Assembly: GCF_000484635.1 (NCBI RefSeq)
Contig: NZ_AXVM01000005.1
Span: 248,001-312,000, forward strand
Source: Comamonas badia DSM 17552
GTDB taxonomy: Bacteria > Pseudomonadota > Gammaproteobacteria > Burkholderiales > Burkholderiaceae_C
Length of the DNA: 64,000 nucleotides
Direction: 5' to 3'
Under the pieces are notes generated by a model. The model made no database searches, was not told the origin of the DNA, and saw nothing but the letters and a program-made list of their open reading frames with translations. Of the stretch, positions 46,755-55,326 are shown piece by piece. Position 1 is the stretch's first letter. Every line of letters starts with the position of its first letter. The position numbers and the translations under genes were made by a program.

Positions 46755-46846
46755 GGGGGCTCCCTGGTGAAAGAACGTTGGCGAGGGCGCAAGCGTAGCC
46801 GACCGGCGCCGCTTCTATGATCCGCATTCTCAGCGGGAGGAATGTC

Positions 46847-47548
46847 ATGGGTACCGATAGAGATGTGGTCTGCATCACCGGCGCGGCCGGCAATCTGGGA
46901 GCGGCCGTCGCCGCGTGGTTTGGGCGCCAGGGCGCGCGCCTCATGCTGCTGGACCGCGATGCGCAAGCATTGCAATCGCGCTACGGCGCATTGACCGATG
47001 CGGTGCTGCTGCCGGTCGATCTGCTCGACCGCGCGGCGGTGGTGCGGGCCGTGGCGCAGGCATTGCCGCAGGTGCGCCACATCGACGTGCTGTGCCATCT
47101 GGCGGGCGGCTTTCACATGGGCGAGCCGGTGCATGCCACGCCAGCGCCAGCCTGGGACTTCATGATGGACCTGAACGCGCGCAGCTTCATCCACATGGCG
47201 GCGGCGGTGGTGCCGCACATGCAGACACAGGGCAGGGGCCGCGTCGTGGCCGTCGGCGCGGCCGGTGGGCTCAAGGGCGGCGCATCGACGGGCGCCTATG
47301 CCGCTTCCAAGAGCGCGCTCATGCGCCTGGTGGAATCCATGTCCGCCGAGCTGCGCGATGAGGGCATCAACGTCAATGCCGTGCTGCCTTCCATCATCGA
47401 TACGCCGCCCAACCGCGGCGCCATGCCCGATGCGGATTTTTCGCGCTGGGTCGCGCCCGAGGCGCTGGCCGAGGTCATCGGCTTCCTGGCGTCTGATGCC
47501 GCGCGGGCGGTGCACGGCGCTCTGGTGCCCGTGCTGGGCCGCGTGTGA
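46847..47548 (+). CDS. Short-chain dehydrogenase/reductase
   Basis: The 233-residue SDR has the cofactor site ITGAAGNLGAAVA, a catalytic YAASKSALMRL and VNAVLPSIIDTPPN. ATG 46847 follows GGGAGG at 6 nt; the in-frame ATG at 46817 lacks a binding site. TATGAT at 46816-46821 may be its -10 box. The next gene overlaps it (GTGA), so it is cotranscribed with a TatD-like hydrolase. The substrate is unknown. Confidence 0.88.
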   Translation: MGTDRDVVCITGAAGNLGAAVAAWFGRQGARLMLLDRDAQALQSRYGALTDAVLLPVDLLDRAAVVRAVAQALPQVRHIDVLCHLAGGFHMGEPVHATPAPAWDFMMDLNARSFIHMAAAVVPHMQTQGRGRVVAVGAAGGLKGGASTGAYAASKSALMRLVESMSAELRDEGINVNAVLPSIIDTPPNRGAMPDADFSRWVAPEALAEVIGFLASDAARAVHGALVPVLGRV

Positions 47549-48393
47549 CGTTCTTCATCGATACCCATTGCCATCTGGACGCGGCGGAGTTTGGCGCCGA
47601 CCGCGCGGCCATGCGCGCCGCGGCACGGGCCGCGGGCGTTACGCACTGCGTGATCCCGGCGGTGGCGCGCTTCAACTGGAACGCGGTGCGCGGTCTGGCG
47701 CATGCGTGGGGCGACAGCTATGCGCTGGGCATACACCCCATGTGCACGCCGGATGCCACGGATGCGGATATCGAGGCGCTTGGGGCCTTGTTGCACGCCT
47801 GCGGGGAGGATTCGCATCTTGTCGCCGTGGGCGAGATCGGCCTTGATTATTTTGTGCCGGGGCTGGATGGCCCGCACCAGGAGCGGCTGTTGCGTGCCCA
47901 GCTGCGCCTGGCGCGGCGGCTTGATCTGCCGGTGCTGCTGCATGTGCGCAAAAGCTGCGACCGGGTGCTGAAGGCCCTGCGCGAGCTGCCGGTGGCGGGC
48001 GGCATCGCCCACGCGTTCAACGGCAGCCCGCAGCAGGCGCAGGCCTTCATTGCGCTGGGCTTCAAGCTCGGCTTCGGTGGCGCGGTGACCTTCGAGCGCG
48101 CGCTGCATCTGCGGCGCCTGGCGGCAGAGCTGCCGCTGGAGGCGCTGGTGCTGGAGACCGATGCGCCCGATATTCCGCCGCAGTGGCTGTACCAGAGTCA
48201 GGAGCGGCGGCAGGCAGGCGCGGAGCAGGGGCGCAACAGCCCCGCCGAGCTGCCGCGCATTGCCCAGGCGGTGGCCGGGCTGCGGGGCATGGCGATGGAT
48301 GAATTGGCACAGGCGGCCTGGCGCAATGCCTGCGCGGCCTTGCCGCGGCTGCCAGGCCTGCTGCGAGGGGACAGGATTGCGGCTCAGGGATAA
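47545..48393 (+). CDS. TatD-family metal-dependent hydrolase
   Basis: The 282-residue TIM-barrel protein has the metal motifs FIDTHCHLD, VGEIGLDYF, LLHVRKS and the final LETDAPDIPP of TatD enzymes. They hydrolyse DNA ends or related phosphodiesters. The start is GTG 47545, which overlaps the SDR stop. The stretch APAPxP is absent and the length is normal. Confidence 0.9.
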   Translation: MTFFIDTHCHLDAAEFGADRAAMRAAARAAGVTHCVIPAVARFNWNAVRGLAHAWGDSYALGIHPMCTPDATDADIEALGALLHACGEDSHLVAVGEIGLDYFVPGLDGPHQERLLRAQLRLARRLDLPVLLHVRKSCDRVLKALRELPVAGGIAHAFNGSPQQAQAFIALGFKLGFGGAVTFERALHLRRLAAELPLEALVLETDAPDIPPQWLYQSQERRQAGAEQGRNSPAELPRIAQAVAGLRGMAMDELAQAAWRNACAALPRLPGLLRGDRIAAQG

Positions 48394-48488
48394 CCCCGTT
48401 GCGCGCCTGTTGACACCCATTGTGCGACGCAACAAAATTGAAGCCGCAGTATCGTAGGACAGTCGTTTCAGATTCAGGAGAAACATTT

Positions 48489-49196
48489 GTGAACAAGATT
48501 TATCCCTCCGCGGCCGAGGCGCTCAAGGGCATCGTGCGCGATGGCCAGTTGATCGGCGTCGGCGGCTTTGGCCTGTGCGGGATCCCCGAGGCGCTGATCG
48601 AGGCGCTGTGCGCCTCGGGCGTGCAGAACCTCACCGCCATTTCCAACAATGCCGGCATTGACGGCGTGGGCCTGGGCAAGCTGCTCAACACGCGCCAGAT
48701 CAAGAAGATGATCAGCTCCTACGTGGGCGAGAACAAGGAGTTCGAGCGCCAGTACCTCGGCGGCGAACTGGAGCTGGAGTTCACCCCGCAGGGCACGCTG
48801 GCCGAGAAGCTGCGCGCGGGCGGCGCCGGCATTCCGGCCTTTTTCACGCGCACCGGCGTGGGCACCATCGTTGCCGACGGCAAGGAAACGCGCGAGTTCG
48901 ATGGCCATACCTATCTGATGGAGCGTTCGCTCACGCCGGATATCTCATTGGTGCATGCGGCTGTCGCCGACACCACCGGCAATCTGCGCTTTCACCTGAC
49001 GGCGCGCAACTTCAACCCGGCCGTGGCCATGGCCGGCAAGATCTGCATTGCCGAAGTGGAAAAAATCGTGCAGCCGGGCGAGCTTGCCCCCGACGACATC
49101 CATCTGCCAGGCATCTACGTGCACCGCATCGTGCTCAACGCCAACCCGACCAAGCAGATCGAAAAACGCACCATCACCGAGAAAGCAGGAGCCTGA
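48489..49196 (+). CDS. scoA: 3-oxoacid CoA-transferase subunit A
   Basis: The 235-residue protein starts at GTG 48489 (AGGAG upstream) with [20 protein letters not shown], then [16 protein letters not shown], the CoA-binding glycine loop of the alpha subunit. With subunit B it moves CoA from succinyl-CoA to acetoacetate or 3-oxoadipate. This step links aromatic breakdown to central metabolism. An in-frame upstream ATG at 48420 lacks a ribosome site. Confidence 0.92.
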   Translation: MNKIYPSAAEALKGIVRDGQLIGVGGFGLCGIPEALIEALCASGVQNLTAISNNAGIDGVGLGKLLNTRQIKKMISSYVGENKEFERQYLGGELELEFTPQGTLAEKLRAGGAGIPAFFTRTGVGTIVADGKETREFDGHTYLMERSLTPDISLVHAAVADTTGNLRFHLTARNFNPAVAMAGKICIAEVEKIVQPGELAPDDIHLPGIYVHRIVLNANPTKQIEKRTITEKAGA

Positions 49197-49197
49197 C

Positions 49198-49836
49198 ATG
49201 CCGTGGACCAAGGAACAGATGGCGGAACGTGCCGCCAAGGAATTGCAGGACGGGTTCTATGTGAACCTCGGCATCGGCATTCCGACACTGGTGGCCAACT
49301 ACACCGGTGACAAGGAAGTCTGGCTGCAGTCCGAGAACGGCCTGCTGGGCATAGGCCCCTTCCCCACCGAGGACCAGGTGGACGCCGACCTCATCAACGC
49401 CGGCAAGCAGACGGTGACCACGCTGCCGGGCTCGGCCATCTTTGGCAGCCATGACAGCTTCGCCATGATCCGCGGCGGCAAGATCAACCTCGCCATCCTC
49501 GGCGCCATGCAGGTCAGCGAAAAGGGCGATCTGGCCAACTGGATGATCCCCGGCAAGATGGTCAAGGGCATGGGCGGCGCGATGGACCTGGTCGGCGGCG
49601 TGCCCAAGGTCATCGTGCTGATGGAGCATGTGGCCAAGAAGAAGGACGGCAGCACCGACCTGAAGATCCTGCCGCAGTGCACGCTGCCGCTGACCGGCGT
49701 CGGCGTGATCCACGAGATCATCACCGACCTGGGCGTGATGCACGTGACGCCGCAGGGGCTCAAGCTGGTGGAACTGGCGCCGGATGTGAGCTTTGACGAG
49801 ATTCAGTCCAAGACGGGCGTGAAGCTGCTCAACTGA
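49198..49836 (+). CDS. scoB: 3-oxoacid CoA-transferase subunit B
   Basis: The 212-residue beta subunit has [14 protein letters not shown], the catalytic glutamate motif [10 protein letters not shown] and [12 protein letters not shown]. It pairs with subunit A, whose stop is 1 bp upstream. It resembles succinyl-CoA:acetoacetate CoA-transferase, but 3-oxoadipate transferases (PcaIJ) are close relatives. A bidirectional terminator follows. Confidence 0.93.
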   Translation: MPWTKEQMAERAAKELQDGFYVNLGIGIPTLVANYTGDKEVWLQSENGLLGIGPFPTEDQVDADLINAGKQTVTTLPGSAIFGSHDSFAMIRGGKINLAILGAMQVSEKGDLANWMIPGKMVKGMGGAMDLVGGVPKVIVLMEHVAKKKDGSTDLKILPQCTLPLTGVGVIHEIITDLGVMHVTPQGLKLVELAPDVSFDEIQSKTGVKLLN

Positions 49837-49913
49837 TGAAGGATGACGCCTGCTGCGCAGGCAGGGCGCGCCTGGCGGCGCAAGCCGACATCATGCTTCA
49901 TCGAACCAAGTAA

Positions 49914-49938
49914 AAAACCGGACCTGGCGCCCGGTTTT
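49914..49938. terminator. Bidirectional intrinsic terminator
   Basis: AAAACCGG (49914-49921) and CCGGTTTT (49931-49938) form an 8-bp stem with a 9-nt loop. T-runs follow on the plus strand and an A6 tract lies on the other side. It serves both the CoA-transferase operon and the convergent 10-kb catabolic operon. Confidence 0.85.
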
Positions 49939-49957
49939 CTTGTGGATGATGCTCTGA

Positions 49958-51124
49958 TTATTTGAGCAAGCGGAACTGCCCGTCCTTGACGGTGATGAGT
50001 TCACGCCCGCGCTGGTCGAAGCCGCTGTGGTCTTCGGGCGTCATGTTGTACACGCCTTGCGTTCCGACGAGTTCCTTGGTCTGCTCCAGCGCATCGCGCA
50101 GCGCCGCGCGGAACTCCGGGGTGCCGGGCTTGCCCTTTTCCGCGGCCTTGGGGATGGCGTTCTGCAGCAGCAGGCCGGCGTCAAACACGTTGGCGCCGAA
50201 GGTGGCAGGCGGCTCGCCATAGCGCTTCTTGTACTCGTCGATGTAGTTCTGAGCGATCTTCTTGGACGGGTTGCTGTCCGCGATCTCGGGCAGCACCAGC
50301 ATCAGGCTGGCGGCCATGATGGTGCCTTCGACCTTGGCACCGCCCAGCTTGATGAAGGCCGGCAGCGCCGCGCCGTGCGTCTGGTAGATCGGGCCTTTGT
50401 AGCCGCGGTCGCGCAGCGACACTTCGGGCAGCACGGTGGGCCCGCCGGCGGCGGCGATCAGGACGGCATCGGGTTTGGCGCCGATGAGCTTGAGCGTCTG
50501 GCCGGTGACCGAGGCGTCGGTGCGCGCGAAGCGCTCGTTGGCGATGATCTTGATGCCGTGCTTCTCCGCCAGGCCCGTGGAGACGCGGTACCAGTTCTCG
50601 CCGTAGGGGTCGCTGAGACCGATGAAACCAATGGTCTTGACTCCCGATTTGCTCATGTAGTCGAACAGAGCGGCGCCGATGATCTCGTCGTTCTGCGTGG
50701 TCTTGAAGACCCATTTCTTCTTGTCGTCCATGGGCTGGACCACGGCTGCGGTGCCCACCGGAGCGAGCATGGGAATGCCGGCCTCGGCGATGAACTGGAT
50801 CACGCCCATGGCGTTGGGCGAGCCGCTGGGGCCGATCAGCGCGTCGATCTTCTGCTCGTCGATCAGCTTGCGCACGTTGGTGACGGTCTGCGTCGGGTCG
50901 CTGGCGTCATCCAGGCCGATGTACTGCACCGTGTAGTCGCCGATCTTCTGTGGCAGCAGGGCGATGGTGTTGCCCTGCGGGATGCCGACAAAGGAGGTGG
51001 CTCCCGTGCCGGAATAGATCACGCCGACCTTGATCTGGGCGATGGCGGCGCCGCTGCCCAGCCCCAGGGCGGCGGAAAGTGCCAAGGCCTGGGCGGCGAT
51101 TTTGAGTGTGCGGGGAATGCGCAT
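49958..51124 (-). CDS. Periplasmic substrate-binding protein, branched-chain/aromatic ABC type
   Basis: The 388-residue protein has a cleavable signal peptide (to AAIAQ, ~30) and a type I binding-protein fold with VGVIYSGTGATSFVGIPQGN and LIGPSGSPNAMGVIQFIAEAGIP. It is the last gene of the ring-hydroxylating dioxygenase operon and has no permease or ATPase genes beside it. It may serve the binding-protein-less transporter at 2526-6114 or another importer. Confidence 0.9.
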   Translation of the reverse strand: MRIPRTLKIAAQALALSAALGLGSGAAIAQIKVGVIYSGTGATSFVGIPQGNTIALLPQKIGDYTVQYIGLDDASDPTQTVTNVRKLIDEQKIDALIGPSGSPNAMGVIQFIAEAGIPMLAPVGTAAVVQPMDDKKKWVFKTTQNDEIIGAALFDYMSKSGVKTIGFIGLSDPYGENWYRVSTGLAEKHGIKIIANERFARTDASVTGQTLKLIGAKPDAVLIAAAGGPTVLPEVSLRDRGYKGPIYQTHGAALPAFIKLGGAKVEGTIMAASLMLVLPEIADSNPSKKIAQNYIDEYKKRYGEPPATFGANVFDAGLLLQNAIPKAAEKGKPGTPEFRAALRDALEQTKELVGTQGVYNMTPEDHSGFDQRGRELITVKDGQFRLLK

Positions 51125-51163
51125 GCAGGTGTCTCCTGGTGTGGTTGAAGGGATCGCGAAAAC

Positions 51164-51895
51164 TCAAATCGTGAGGGTGCCTACGCTGGCGCCGCCGCAG
51201 ACATACAGCGTCTGGCCGGTGACGAAGCTGTTGGCCGGGTCGCTGAAAAACATCACGGCGCGCGTCACGTCGTCGGGGCGGCCGATGCGGCCGACCGGGA
51301 TGTTGGCCGCCAGCTTGGCCTCGCGCTCGCTGCCCGAGGGCACGACGTCGTAGAACATCGGCGTCTGGATCGGGCCCGGCGCCACTACGTTCACGGTGAT
51401 GCCCTTGGGCGCCAGCTCCAGCGCCCAGGTGCGCGCCATGCCTATCATGCCGGCCTTGGTGGCAGAGTAGTTGGTGCGCGTGGCCAGGCCCAGCGCGCCG
51501 CGCGAGGACATCAGCACCACACGCCCGAATGCTTGTTTTTCCATAGCTGGAAGCACGTGCTGCATCAGCGTCAGCGCACTGCCAAGGTGGATTTGCGTCA
51601 GGCCCTGCAGTTCATCGATGGTGGCGTTCTGCAGCAGGTGCGGCCAGATCACCCCGGCGTTGTGGATGAAGTGCGTGACCTCAAAGCGCTGGGCGACTTC
51701 CTTCGCCGCCTGCGCGGTGGCCGCGGCATCCAGCAGATCGACGTTGATGGCCGTCAGGTGGGCATGCGTCCACTCGGGCGCGCGGCGTGCGAGGCTGATG
51801 ACGTGCCAGCCATCCTGCAGCATGCGTTGGCAGATGTCGGCGCCGATACCGGCGGAACCGCCGGTCACCAGCGCTGTGTATTGCGGCTCACTCAT
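51164..51895 (-). CDS. Short-chain dehydrogenase/reductase
   Basis: The 243-residue SDR has an intact cofactor site TGGSAGIGADI, FIHNAGV (NNAG position), catalytic Ser in VVLMSS, the YSATK motif and the C-terminal GQTLYVCGGAS. It starts 15 bp after the cyclase-family gene. It probably oxidises a diol or alcohol of the pathway, for example a cis-dihydrodiol made by the dioxygenase. Confidence 0.9.
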   Translation of the reverse strand: MSEPQYTALVTGGSAGIGADICQRMLQDGWHVISLARRAPEWTHAHLTAINVDLLDAAATAQAAKEVAQRFEVTHFIHNAGVIWPHLLQNATIDELQGLTQIHLGSALTLMQHVLPAMEKQAFGRVVLMSSRGALGLATRTNYSATKAGMIGMARTWALELAPKGITVNVVAPGPIQTPMFYDVVPSGSEREAKLAANIPVGRIGRPDDVTRAVMFFSDPANSFVTGQTLYVCGGASVGTLTI

Positions 51896-51910
51896 GATGG
51901 GGTGCTTTCT

Positions 51911-52720
51911 TCATTGGCCTGGGATCAGCGCGATGACGCGCAACGGGCTGCCGCTGCCATGTTCGATTTTCAGCGGCGCGGCGATGATGAGCGCACCCGT
52001 TGCAGGCAACTGTTCCAGATTGGCGAGGCACTGCAATCCGTACTTGCCCGCCCCGTGCATCAGCGTGTGGCAGGGGTAGGGCGGCAGCAGGTGCGCGGCC
52101 TGGCCGGCGTCGGTGCCTATGGTCTCGGAGCCAAAGCCCAGCACGTCGCGCTGCCCGACGAGAAAGCGCACGGCCTCCACGCTCGGCCCCGGCGTGTGCT
52201 GGCCGCTGGCGTCGTAGTTCTGGTAGGCGCGCGCGTCGCGCCGGTGGCTCCAGTGGTGCGACCAGTCGGTGCGCATCAAGACCCAGCTCCCCGCAGGAAT
52301 GCGGCCGTGCGCGGCTTCGAAGGCCTCGATGTCGGCCACCGTCATCAGGTAGTCGGCGTTCCGGGCCGCCTGCGCGCTGCAGTCGATCACGCAGGCGGGG
52401 GCGATGAAGTGCTTCGGCGGCACGGCATCGACCGCGTTGTTCGGCAGATCGCGCCCGGTGACCCAGTGGATGGGGGCGTCGAAGTGCGTGCCGGTGTGCT
52501 CGCTGCACGAGATGTTGTTCCAGTACCAGGCGGCGCCGCGCTCGTCGTACTTGGAGACCTGCTCGACGCGAAACGGCGCGCACTGGCCCAGTTCGGGCGG
52601 CAGGCCGAGTGTGGGGAAGTCGGTGCTCAGCGTGTGCGAGAGATCGATGATGCGCACCGCGCCGCTGGCAAGACCCAGCGCGAAATGGGCCAGCAGATCG
52701 GGATGGGCTGTGGGGTTCAT
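51911..52720 (-). CDS. Cyclase-family metal-dependent hydrolase (kynurenine formamidase-like)
   Basis: The 269-residue protein has the family metal motif HTGTHFDAPIH, IIDLSHTLSTDFPTLG near the N-terminus and GSWVLMRTDWSHHW. Members hydrolyse amide, ester or lactone bonds, or open cyclic dienols. Here it may open a ring or lactone after oxygenation. It is 3 bp from the DUF35-SDR gene, well inside the operon. Confidence 0.88.
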   Translation of the reverse strand: MNPTAHPDLLAHFALGLASGAVRIIDLSHTLSTDFPTLGLPPELGQCAPFRVEQVSKYDERGAAWYWNNISCSEHTGTHFDAPIHWVTGRDLPNNAVDAVPPKHFIAPACVIDCSAQAARNADYLMTVADIEAFEAAHGRIPAGSWVLMRTDWSHHWSHRRDARAYQNYDASGQHTPGPSVEAVRFLVGQRDVLGFGSETIGTDAGQAAHLLPPYPCHTLMHGAGKYGLQCLANLEQLPATGALIIAAPLKIEHGSGSPLRVIALIPGQ

Positions 52721-52723
52721 CGC

Positions 52724-53977
52724 TTACATGCCTCCGGCGGCCAGCTCGCGTTCGAGCACCTTGGGGTTGTCGCGCCAGCGCGCCAGCCAGTCCTGCGCGA
52801 TGTCGCCGGGATAGACATCCTCCACACCGCTTTGCAGCGCCTTGACGATGGCGCTGGCGACGGCCTTGGGCGCGAGCTTGGGCGGCGGCAGGTTCTGGTT
52901 CCATTCGTCGTCGATCGGCCCCGGAAAAATATTCACCACCCGGATGCCGGCGCCGCGCATCTCCGCGCGCAGGCATTGCGCCAGCGACAGCGCAGCCGCC
53001 TTGGAGGCCGAGAAGGTGCCGTCCGGCGGATGGTTGGCGAGCGCGAAGATGGACAGCAGGTTGACCCAGGCGCAGGCGTGCAGGTTGCCATCGGCAGCGC
53101 GGCTGCGCAGCACCGGGCCGAAAGCCTGCGCCAGGCGCAGCAGGCCCAGGTAATTGACGTCCATCTCCTCGCGCACCACATCCACGCCGCGCCGGTTGCC
53201 GATGCCGCCGCCGCGGTGCATCTCGGCGGTGTTGATCACGATGTCCACCTTGGCGCCGATCAGGCTGGCCGTCTCCTGCACCGAGCGTTCGTCGCGCACA
53301 TCGAGCGGCACCACGGTGATCTGCGGTAGCCGGGCGAGTTCGGCAAAACCCGGCGGCTGCTTCCACGGCTCGGCCTCGCCCACCCAGACATGGTCGGCGC
53401 CAGCGCCGATCAGCGTGCGCACCATGGCCTGGCCGACGGGGGATTTGCCATCGGTCACCAGCACCTTGCGCAGCTTCGGATCGCTCGCCATCTCGCGCAG
53501 CATGGGGTCGTCTTGCATATGCGGGGATCCTTTTTCCGGCAGGGCGATCAGCACCGCCTGGCCGGAGCGGTCGAGGCGCGCCGTGATGCGCACGCGCGCA
53601 GGCGCAGCGCCCACTTCGCCATGCAGATGCACCATGACGCTGGGGCCAGCATCCAGGCGGACCATGCCCAGGCGCCAGGGCAGGCGCTCGCGGAAGTACA
53701 GGTCGTTGCTGTGGTCCAGCGTGGTTTCGGCGAGCAGCTCACCCTGGCCATCCTGCGTCTTCCAGTGCAGCGCGGGCGAAAGGCATTGATAGCAGGCTTC
53801 GCGCGGTGGGTATTGAGTTGTGCCGCATTCGCTGCACACCTGCAGCACGAAGCGGCCTTCCGCCGCCCCAGCGGTGATGCCCAGCGCCACGCGGCCGCGG
53901 TGGCTCGGCGGCAGGTTCATCTGCGGCGTGCGCAGCATGGGGTTCTTGCGCGGCGGGCGCTGCAGGGGCTCGGTCAT
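52724..53977 (-). CDS. DUF35 (OB-fold, zinc ribbon)-SDR fusion protein with degenerate SDR site
   Basis: The 417-residue protein joins a DUF35 module (~30-150; zinc-ribbon Cys48, Cys51, Cys62, Cys65; then an OB fold) to an SDR module (~168-400). The SDR part is degenerate: TDGKSPVG replaces TGxxxGIG, INTAEM replaces NNAG, and FSASK has Phe322 for the catalytic Tyr, while Ser309 and Lys326 remain. DUF35 proteins typically bind a thiolase-fold partner, and the adjacent upstream gene encodes one (ATGA overlap at 53974). I infer a shared complex, not a normal dehydrogenase. Confidence 0.85.
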   Translation of the reverse strand: MTEPLQRPPRKNPMLRTPQMNLPPSHRGRVALGITAGAAEGRFVLQVCSECGTTQYPPREACYQCLSPALHWKTQDGQGELLAETTLDHSNDLYFRERLPWRLGMVRLDAGPSVMVHLHGEVGAAPARVRITARLDRSGQAVLIALPEKGSPHMQDDPMLREMASDPKLRKVLVTDGKSPVGQAMVRTLIGAGADHVWVGEAEPWKQPPGFAELARLPQITVVPLDVRDERSVQETASLIGAKVDIVINTAEMHRGGGIGNRRGVDVVREEMDVNYLGLLRLAQAFGPVLRSRAADGNLHACAWVNLLSIFALANHPPDGTFSASKAAALSLAQCLRAEMRGAGIRVVNIFPGPIDDEWNQNLPPPKLAPKAVASAIVKALQSGVEDVYPGDIAQDWLARWRDNPKVLERELAAGGM

Positions 53978-55149
53978 GCGGCCTCCAGTATCACGGCGCC
54001 GGTGCACAGGCAGCGGTCATACGTCACCATGCCGAAGCCGCCGACCATGCCGTAGCGGGCATCCTTTACATTGCGCTCACCGGCCTGCCCGGTGAGCTGG
54101 CGCAGGGTCTCGGTCATGCCGATGAAGCCGCCGGCCGCGCCCGCCTGGCCGCAGGAAAGCTGCGCGCCGCCGGTGTTCTGCGGAAAGTCGCCGGCATACG
54201 CCAAATCGTGGCTGCGCACGAATTCCGCTCCCTCGCCCTTGGCGCAGAAGCCGAGATCCTCGAACTGCATCATCACGATCACCGGGTAGTCGTCGTAGGT
54301 CTGCAGCAGGTCGATGTCCTGGGGCTTGACCGCCGCCTGAGCGTAGAGGTCGTCGCGGTCCATGGCCCAGCCGCCGCAGACCATGACCGGGTCGCTGCTG
54401 AACGCGTTGTGGCGCTCGATCGCGCCGCGCAGCAGCACATGCGGCAGGCCGAGATCGCGCGCGCGCTCGGGCGACATCACGAGAAAGGCCTCGGCACCGG
54501 CGCAGGGCATGACGCAGTCGAACAGATGGATGGGATAGCACACCGGCCGCGCCGCCATGTATTCATCGAGCGTGAGCGGCTTCTTGAACAGCGCGTTGGG
54601 GTTCTTCAGCGCATTGCTGCGCTGCGCCACCGCGATGCGGCCGAAGTCTTCGCGCCGCGCGCCGTACTGGCGCATATAGTGCGCGGTGATGAAGGCGAAC
54701 ATCGAGTTCGGCCCGCCCGCGCCATAGGGGTAGCTGGCGTCACGCGAAAAATTGCTGAACGCGCCCAGCGTATGGCGGAAGGAATCGACGTGGTTGGTAT
54801 CCGCCGCGACGCAGGCGACGACCTCGGCATCACCCGCCTGCACCGCGCGCGCGGCGCGGCGCAGCGCCATCACGCCGGACGCCCCGCCGGTGGGAATGTG
54901 GTCGAGCCAGCGCGGCGACAGGCCCAGGTGCTGCGTGACGCCGACCGCCGTGTCGGGCGCGAGCGAGAAACTGCTCACGGTGAGGCCGTCGATCTGCTCC
55001 TTGGCCAAGCCCGATTGCTGTACCAGCGCGCGCACCGCCTGCCCGAGGAACCAGTGCGCGCCGTGCGTGGAATAGCGCTCATACGCCACGGTGACCGGCA
55101 CGGTGACGGCCACGCCTTCGTAGCCCTTGCGCTGGAGGTAGGCGGTCAT
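53974..55149 (-). CDS. Thiolase-fold protein lacking the catalytic Cys and His (SCP-x/Ltp2-like, putative aldolase)
   Basis: The 391-residue protein has the thiolase fold (VRALVQQSGLAKEQIDGLTV, GGASGVMALRRAARAVQAGD, YDDYPVIVMMQFED). Where thiolases have the nucleophilic Cys (CASG) it has Gly89 (GGASG), and where they have GHP it has GQA (Gln335). The third-Cys region (DRCLCTGAVI) is kept. Claisen thiolysis is therefore unlikely. Thiolase-fold aldolases of steroid side-chain degradation (Ltp2) act with DUF35 partners, as the next gene would provide. Start ATG 55149; a longer start would run toward the REP pair. Confidence 0.85.
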   Translation of the reverse strand: MTAYLQRKGYEGVAVTVPVTVAYERYSTHGAHWFLGQAVRALVQQSGLAKEQIDGLTVSSFSLAPDTAVGVTQHLGLSPRWLDHIPTGGASGVMALRRAARAVQAGDAEVVACVAADTNHVDSFRHTLGAFSNFSRDASYPYGAGGPNSMFAFITAHYMRQYGARREDFGRIAVAQRSNALKNPNALFKKPLTLDEYMAARPVCYPIHLFDCVMPCAGAEAFLVMSPERARDLGLPHVLLRGAIERHNAFSSDPVMVCGGWAMDRDDLYAQAAVKPQDIDLLQTYDDYPVIVMMQFEDLGFCAKGEGAEFVRSHDLAYAGDFPQNTGGAQLSCGQAGAAGGFIGMTETLRQLTGQAGERNVKDARYGMVGGFGMVTYDRCLCTGAVILEAA

Positions 55150-55197
55150 GGGGTAATCGCCCTCGCCCTTTTTGCAGGCAGGCACTGTCTTGTCTTT

Positions 55198-55283
55198 GTA
55201 GGAGCGGCTTCAGCCGCGAAGAGTGAGACGATGATTTTCAATCCCATTTTTGAACAGGCATTCGCGGCTGAAGCCGCTCCCAC
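55198..55283. repeat. Inverted pair of REP elements (REPIN/BIME-like)
   Basis: GGAGCGGCTTCAGCCGCGAA (55201-55220) and its exact complement (55261-55280) are 40 bp apart in opposite orientation. Each REP carries its own hairpin GCGGCT-TC-AGCCGC. The sequence resembles the common REP of pseudomonads and other Proteobacteria. It sits in the gap between the CoA ligase and thiolase-like genes. No RAYT transposase gene is in the window. Confidence 0.85.
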
Positions 55284-55326
55284 AATGGAGGCAAGCGTGT
55301 CGTGAAAACAGCGGGCGGGCATCATT

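Noticed and set aside
51538-51560. CCATAGCTGGAAGCACGTGC in the SDR gene, resembling the repeat
   Set aside because: Only the first part aligns and no hairpin follows. It is too weak to call a copy.
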